The translations under genes and the position numbers were made by a program. Positions 5,395-9,161 of a stretch of DNA of 9,161 bases are shown here, one piece after another. Each line of letters begins with the position of its first letter. The first letter of the stretch is position 1. The notes under the pieces were generated by a model. The model did not search any database, had not been told where the DNA came from, and saw nothing but the letters and a program-made list of their open reading frames with translations. Origin of the DNA: Amphritea sp. (GTDB lineage: Bacteria > Pseudomonadota > Gammaproteobacteria > Pseudomonadales > Balneatricaceae); contig JAGPUU010000382.1 in assembly GCA_018067325.1 (NCBI GenBank), positions 1 to 9,161 of the forward strand, given 5' to 3'.

Positions 5395-6423
5395 TTGGCA
5401 TCGCCACTGGTCAACCGGGTCTCAGCACAGCTACTACCGGCAGTCATACTTATAACAACTCTGCTGGTAGCAGGTTGTAGCAGCAACCCTGCCCTCGTTG
5501 AATCGTTGATAACTGATCCCAGCATCGAAAACGCCACAGAGCTTCAGGGTTTAGCCCATTTCCCGCAACAGGATGACCAGTGCGGCCCTGCATCTTTAGC
5601 CACGATGCTCGCCTACAACAACATTTCAGCCACGCCAGAAGAGTTGCGTCCCTATCTTTACATTCCTGATAAGGGCGGCACTCTGGCTATCGAGCTGGAT
5701 GCTAAAGCGCGCCAATATGGACTGCTGGTCTATCCGCTTGAACCACAATTGAAATTTATACTGCGAGAGCTGGATGCCGGACATCCCGTGCTGGTGATGC
5801 AAAACCTGGGATTCAACTGGTTCCCCCAATGGCATTTTGCCGTTGCCATCGGCTTTGATCTCGACTTACAGCAGATATATCTCCGCTCGGGCCCTGATGA
5901 ACGTTACCCCACCGACCTGTCCCTGTTTATGAAAACATGGGACAGAGCAGACAACTGGGCCAGAGTAATACTACCTACGAACATTCTTCCCGCGACGGCT
6001 AACCCGCAACGCTACATTAAGGCCGCAAACATACTGGAGCAATTAGGTTCAAGAAACTCAGCATTGATAACATCAGCATCCGAAGCTTATCAAACCACAT
6101 TAAAAAAATGGCCCGACAATACCGCCGCCCTGATGGGGCTTGGTAATATCAGCTATGCTCAGAAAAAATATGATTCGGCAGCAGATTATTTCATCCGCTA
6201 TATTGAAAATAGCACCGCACCTGAAGCCGGCTGGAATAACCTGGCCTATAGCCTGATGCAAACAGGCTGCCCTGAAGCTGCTCTGAAGTCCGTCCGCTGC
6301 GCTGTATCAATAGCACCGGATCAAGCTAACTATCAGAATAGCTTGAATGAACTTAACAGCCTTAGAGTGCAACAGGATGCTGCGGCAAACTGTAAGCTGC
6401 CAGTCTGTATTACGCCGAAGTAA
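5395..6423 (+). CDS. PA2778-family C39-like cysteine peptidase, TPR lipoprotein
   Basis: From the TTG at 5395 the product has 342 residues. A lipoprotein signal peptide ends in LVAGC (Cys28), so the mature protein should be lipid-anchored and periplasmic. Residues about 50-190 form a papain-like C39-type domain: catalytic Cys63 in DDQCGPASLATML, His147 in WHFAVAIGFD, and the following YLRSGP strand. Residues about 190-325 carry TPR-like helices (TAALMGLGNISYAQKKYDSA, AGWNNLAYSLMQTG, EAALKSVRCAV). The reading frame is open back to a TTG at 5320, and another TTG lies at 5371. I prefer 5395 because it gives a normal signal peptide and follows the upstream TAA by one base, consistent with translational coupling; no good ribosome binding site is visible at any of them. 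The family is conserved next to PA2779-type genes; its substrate is unknown. Confidence 0.85.
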   Translation: MASPLVNRVSAQLLPAVILITTLLVAGCSSNPALVESLITDPSIENATELQGLAHFPQQDDQCGPASLATMLAYNNISATPEELRPYLYIPDKGGTLAIELDAKARQYGLLVYPLEPQLKFILRELDAGHPVLVMQNLGFNWFPQWHFAVAIGFDLDLQQIYLRSGPDERYPTDLSLFMKTWDRADNWARVILPTNILPATANPQRYIKAANILEQLGSRNSALITSASEAYQTTLKKWPDNTAALMGLGNISYAQKKYDSAADYFIRYIENSTAPEAGWNNLAYSLMQTGCPEAALKSVRCAVSIAPDQANYQNSLNELNSLRVQQDAAANCKLPVCITPK

Positions 6424-6445
6424 TTTGAACGCGGCTGCGTCAAAC

Positions 6446-6466
6446 GGTTATCTATAACCTAATTTT
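6446..6466 (+). terminator. Weak hairpin with T run after the peptidase gene
   Basis: GGTTA-TCTA-TAACC followed by TAATTTTT lies 23 bp after the stop codon, in the 61-bp gap between two converging genes. The stem is short and AT-rich, so it is a weak candidate. A perfect 8-bp inverted repeat TCAAACGG (6440-6447) / CCGTTTGA (6493-6500) spans the same gap, and CTGCC/GGCAG (6490-6505) overlaps the nosL 3' end; one of these may instead act for nosL. Confidence 0.3.
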
Positions 6467-6484
6467 TGACCCTATCGACCAGAG

Positions 6485-7021
6485 CTACTCTGCCGTTTGA
6501 GGCAGTGACGACTCAGTCCGCAAGTTATTCATACTGATCAGCAGATCCAGCGTAACCTGTTCAAAGCGATACACCTTTCCACCTTCAGAGCTCACAAAAG
6601 CATCCGCATCTGCCTGGGTTGAAAAACTGGCAAGCGTAGGTCCCATTGCTCCTTTTTTACCATGACCGATCACATAGAATGCCTTTTTAGCATCGATGTA
6701 GGCTTCATCATCCGGGTGGTCCCAGGGAGTAACCGCCATATCGTGAACAAAGGCTTCCTGAATGTTGTGCTGGTTTTCCGGATCAACAATAAAGGCAAAC
6801 ATATCCCGGGTAGAACAAAAGCGCATATTACCCTGGATACCCTTTGAATAGGCCTGTCCCTTAGGGCCAGGGAAATTAGTAATGATCATTCCGCACAGGT
6901 GACATTCAGCACTACTTTCAATAGCGATGGCCTGACGCACCATGACTTCTTTTTCATCTTCGCCACAGCCGCTCAGAAGCAAGAAAGGCACGCACAATAA
7001 CAACTTTAGCCAATGCTTCAT
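6485..7021 (-). CDS. nosL: NosL, copper-binding lipoprotein for nitrous oxide reductase
   Basis: A 178-residue lipoprotein. The signal peptide ends LLLSGC with Cys19 as lipidation site. The family's metal motif follows as CHLCGM (40-45); the Cys and Met of CGM are known Cu(I) ligands in NosL studies. Downstream are GPKGQAYSKG, MRFCSTRDMFAF and YVIGHGKKGAMGP, all typical of NosL. NosL carries Cu(I) in the periplasm to the NosDFY complex for building the CuZ and CuA sites of NosZ. It is the last gene of the nos operon here. Its ATG overlaps the nosY TAA by one base (TAATG), and GGGG at 7028-7031 serves as ribosome binding site. Confidence 0.95.
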   Translation of the reverse strand: MKHWLKLLLCVPFLLLSGCGEDEKEVMVRQAIAIESSAECHLCGMIITNFPGPKGQAYSKGIQGNMRFCSTRDMFAFIVDPENQHNIQEAFVHDMAVTPWDHPDDEAYIDAKKAFYVIGHGKKGAMGPTLASFSTQADADAFVSSEGGKVYRFEQVTLDLLISMNNLRTESSLPQTAE

Positions 7022-7848
7022 TACAAACCCCGCTTATTGAAAATAGCCATGGCCAATCCTGCAGGCAAAACTAACCAGACCATTAGGCCACCGAACAAAG
7101 ACCAGGTTGAAAACTGGGTTTGCTGGGCAATCGCCATCAGTCCGGTGAGGTTCTGATCGGCAAAGTAAGTAATATTGACCAATCGAAAGATATCAGTCGG
7201 ATTCAGTAATAGCAGGTATGGAAACAGAGTGGCATCTACATTGCCCTGGGTAGTTACTAACATACCGAGTAGACCCAGATCGAATACCAGAACAAAGATA
7301 AACCAAGTGATCAAAGCGATACCGGCTGCTTTTGATTTCTCTGAAACAGACGCACTGATGACATAAGCGATAGCGATAAAGATCCAACCCAACATCATCG
7401 CCGAGAAGATAAACACAGCATAAGGCCCGATTAACTCGCCCCAGGTAGTGGTACCCGAGAAGACCCCCATCATAATCGCCGAGGAGCCAAAACCAATCAG
7501 CGTGGAGAAGGCCATTACAGCCCCTTGCCCTACCATCTTTCCTAACAGTAGTTGCCAGCGCGATAACGGATAGGTCATCAATAGCAATAACGTACCATTT
7601 TCGTCCTCACCCACTACACCATCATAGGCCAGCATCAGTGCAATCAGCGGAATAATAAATACCGCCAAACTGGCAAGACTAACAATGGTAGTGGACAAAG
7701 AAGTAAAGCCAACTTTACCGGCAGCAGCAGCGCCGAAATATGCCAAACCAATCGCGAGTACTGCGAAAATAACACAGATAGACAGTACCCAGCGATTGCG
7801 CAGGCCGTCATGAAACTCTTTATTAGCAACCGTTAAAATCGCGTTCAT
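7021..7848 (-). CDS. nosY: NosY, ABC permease of the NosDFY complex
   Basis: A 275-residue inner-membrane protein with six predicted helices (about 20-40, 52-75, 107-130, 142-168, 176-198 and 250-270). The N-terminal MNAILTVANKEFHDGLRNRW is typical of ABC-2/NosY permeases. DGVVGEDENGTLLLLMTYPLSR (75-96) is the conserved cytoplasmic coupling segment, and LNPTDIFRL lies near 215. It forms the membrane part of the NosD2-F2-Y2 machine that matures NosZ. The start codon overlaps the nosF stop by 4 bases (ATGA). A strong GGAGG (7856-7860) lies 7 nt upstream, inside nosF. Confidence 0.95.
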   Translation of the reverse strand: MNAILTVANKEFHDGLRNRWVLSICVIFAVLAIGLAYFGAAAAGKVGFTSLSTTIVSLASLAVFIIPLIALMLAYDGVVGEDENGTLLLLMTYPLSRWQLLLGKMVGQGAVMAFSTLIGFGSSAIMMGVFSGTTTWGELIGPYAVFIFSAMMLGWIFIAIAYVISASVSEKSKAAGIALITWFIFVLVFDLGLLGMLVTTQGNVDATLFPYLLLLNPTDIFRLVNITYFADQNLTGLMAIAQQTQFSTWSLFGGLMVWLVLPAGLAMAIFNKRGL

Positions 7849-8783
7849 TGGACCGCCTCCTGCACTGCACTCACACCAACACCGGCATGCGACTCAATAA
7901 AGTGGGTATACAGATCTTCCAGCGATGGCAGATGGATATCCAGGTTTTCAAGTCCCGTCAGACCAATGCATTGCTTCATTGCGCCCATCTTTTCATTTAA
8001 GGGGATGTCGATACGAGTACCGTGTTCATCTTCAAAGGCTTTTGCTGCCAGATACTCAGGTAACACTAACCCTTTACCCTGTAGGTGAAACGTTGCCGGC
8101 AGATCAGCCTGATGGCGAAGATCGTTGATGCTACCTTCGGCAAGCAGATTACCCTGCCCCAAAATCAATGCTCGATCGATATACTTTTCAACACCTGGCA
8201 AAATATGTGAACACAGAATGACAGTACAGCCCTGCTCTTTAAGCTCTTCGATACGGCGATAAAAATCCTGTGTCGCAATAGGATCAAGGCCGACCGTCGG
8301 TTCGTCCAGCAATAACAGTTTAGGCTCGCCCAACAATGCCTGAGCTAACCCCAAGCGTTGTCGCATACCCTTCGAATAGGTTTTTACCCGGCGCTTACCC
8401 GCCTGACTGAGGCCAACCTGTGACAACAAGCTCAAGCAGCTTTTTTTAGAGACGCCTTTAAGACGAGCAAAGTACTGCAGCACCTCTAAACCAGTTAACT
8501 GATCATAAAAACTCACATTCTCTTGCAAGAAACCCAGCTTACGGCGCAAATTTCTTGCCTCTGACTGAGTCGGATCTTCACCAAAGACCTTAACCTGGCC
8601 CGAAGTGGCACCGATCAAACCCAAAATCAGCTTAATGGTAGTAGTTTTACCCGCGCCATTATGACCAAACAGGCCCAGCACTTCACCTTCACGGATCTCA
8701 AGGTTAAGCTTATTCAGCGCACTTACACCCTGATATTTCTTCTCAACCTGTTGTAATTCAACAATGTTTTTCGCACTACTCAT
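7845..8783 (-). CDS. nosF: NosF, ABC ATPase of the NosDFY complex
   Basis: A 312-residue cytoplasmic ATPase with one nucleotide-binding domain: Walker A GHNGAGKTT (40-48), Q-loop Gln87, signature YSKGM (136-140) in place of LSGGQ as is normal in this family, Walker B LLLLDE (156-161), D-loop GLD and switch His193 in CSHI. Residues about 225-312 form a C-terminal extension usual in NosF. It powers conformational changes of NosD and NosY during copper-site assembly. The ATG follows the nosD TGA by one base (TGATATG). The ribosome binding site is weak (GAGA), which fits coupling to nosD translation. Confidence 0.96.
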   Translation of the reverse strand: MSSAKNIVELQQVEKKYQGVSALNKLNLEIREGEVLGLFGHNGAGKTTTIKLILGLIGATSGQVKVFGEDPTQSEARNLRRKLGFLQENVSFYDQLTGLEVLQYFARLKGVSKKSCLSLLSQVGLSQAGKRRVKTYSKGMRQRLGLAQALLGEPKLLLLDEPTVGLDPIATQDFYRRIEELKEQGCTVILCSHILPGVEKYIDRALILGQGNLLAEGSINDLRHQADLPATFHLQGKGLVLPEYLAAKAFEDEHGTRIDIPLNEKMGAMKQCIGLTGLENLDIHLPSLEDLYTHFIESHAGVGVSAVQEAVQ

Positions 8784-8784
8784 A

Positions 8785-9161
8785 TCAATTCTCTACCAAC
8801 TGTGCGCTATTCTGTTCCGGCTTTGCAGCTGAATCATGAAAAATTTCGGGAACGGCCATCAAAGGATAACTATCAACAACTCCTTCGGATTTTAATACTG
8901 GAAACTGACGCTGAACCCAACGCAATGTTTCAACTGCAGGACTGTTCAACAGTAACTTAGCGGAAGGGAACTTCCATAATAACCGGTCAACACTATCGTT
9001 AGGTTCGTATTGAACATCACCGATACCATCGCTATCCATATCCCAGCCAAGATAATCACTCCAGAAATTACCTACACCGTCTTTGGACCAGTCCTGGGGG
9101 CGGGTAGCAACATATTTAACCTGCTCTTTATTGCTGATAAAAGCATTGCCGCTGAGCACAT
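8785..9161 (-). CDS. nosD: NosD, periplasmic maturation factor (C-terminal part, cut by window edge)
   Basis: The frame is open from the TGA at 8785 to the right edge, so this is the last 124 or so residues of a longer gene; the GTG at 9159 is internal. The segment contains DGVGNFWSDYLGWDMDSDGIGDVQY, PNDSVDRLLWKFPSAKLLLNSP and LRWVQRQFPVLKSEGVVDSYPL, the characteristic NosD C-terminus that follows its right-handed beta-helix (CASH) domain. NosD is the periplasmic subunit that receives copper from NosL and contacts NosZ. With nosF, nosY and nosL it gives the standard nos order, and nosR and nosZ are expected to the right. Confidence 0.95.
   Translation of the reverse strand, partial: VLSGNAFISNKEQVKYVATRPQDWSKDGVGNFWSDYLGWDMDSDGIGDVQYEPNDSVDRLLWKFPSAKLLLNSPAVETLRWVQRQFPVLKSEGVVDSYPLMAVPEIFHDSAAKPEQNSAQLVEN

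Noticed and set aside
7175..7829. Small ORFs on both strands within nosY, and the one at 7925-8128 within nosF
   Set aside because: They are shadows in other frames of well-conserved nos genes.

Overview
The window looks like a chromosome segment of a marine gammaproteobacterium able to respire nitrous oxide, probably from the Oceanospirillales or a neighbouring order. That placement is inferred from the nos gene order, a YbiT-type ABC-F ATPase very close to the enterobacterial one, the PA2778/PA2779-type pair and CTAG-rich intergenic repeats. GC content is moderate. No tRNA, rRNA, CRISPR array, phage gene or transposase gene was seen.

Left part, minus strand, read from about 3012 down to 1: a GreA/GreB-family protein with an unusual coiled-coil tip; a SlyD-like FKBP prolyl isomerase/metallochaperone with its own TATAAT promoter; about 460 bp filled by two tandem copies of a CTAG-rich, hairpin-rich repeat; an alpha/beta hydrolase fused to an OsmC domain; then, overlapping its stop codon, a 19-codon ORF followed in the same frame by a PAS-domain protein that runs off the left edge. 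The last two pieces are separated by an in-frame TGA, so the gene either starts at a downstream TTG or is broken.

Middle, plus strand: ybiT (TTG start) with a clear rho-independent terminator, then a two-gene unit. This unit encodes a small membrane protein of the PA2779 type and a C39-like cysteine peptidase lipoprotein with TPR-like repeats of the PA2778 type. Their functions are unknown; a protease-substrate relation is a reasonable hypothesis.

Right part, minus strand: the distal half of a nitrous oxide reductase maturation operon, nosD (C-terminal end only), nosF, nosY and nosL. The genes are tightly coupled (1-nt gap, 4-nt overlap, 1-nt overlap). NosD, the ATPase NosF and the permease NosY form the membrane complex that matures the copper sites of NosZ, and NosL is the copper-delivering lipoprotein. 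nosR and nosZ would be expected beyond the right edge. nosL converges on the PA2778-type gene.

The least ordinary features are the tandem repeat pair, with nested palindromes, exceptionally stable GCGAAGC mini-hairpins and terminator-like hairpins on the minus strand, and the TGA-interrupted start of the PAS gene.
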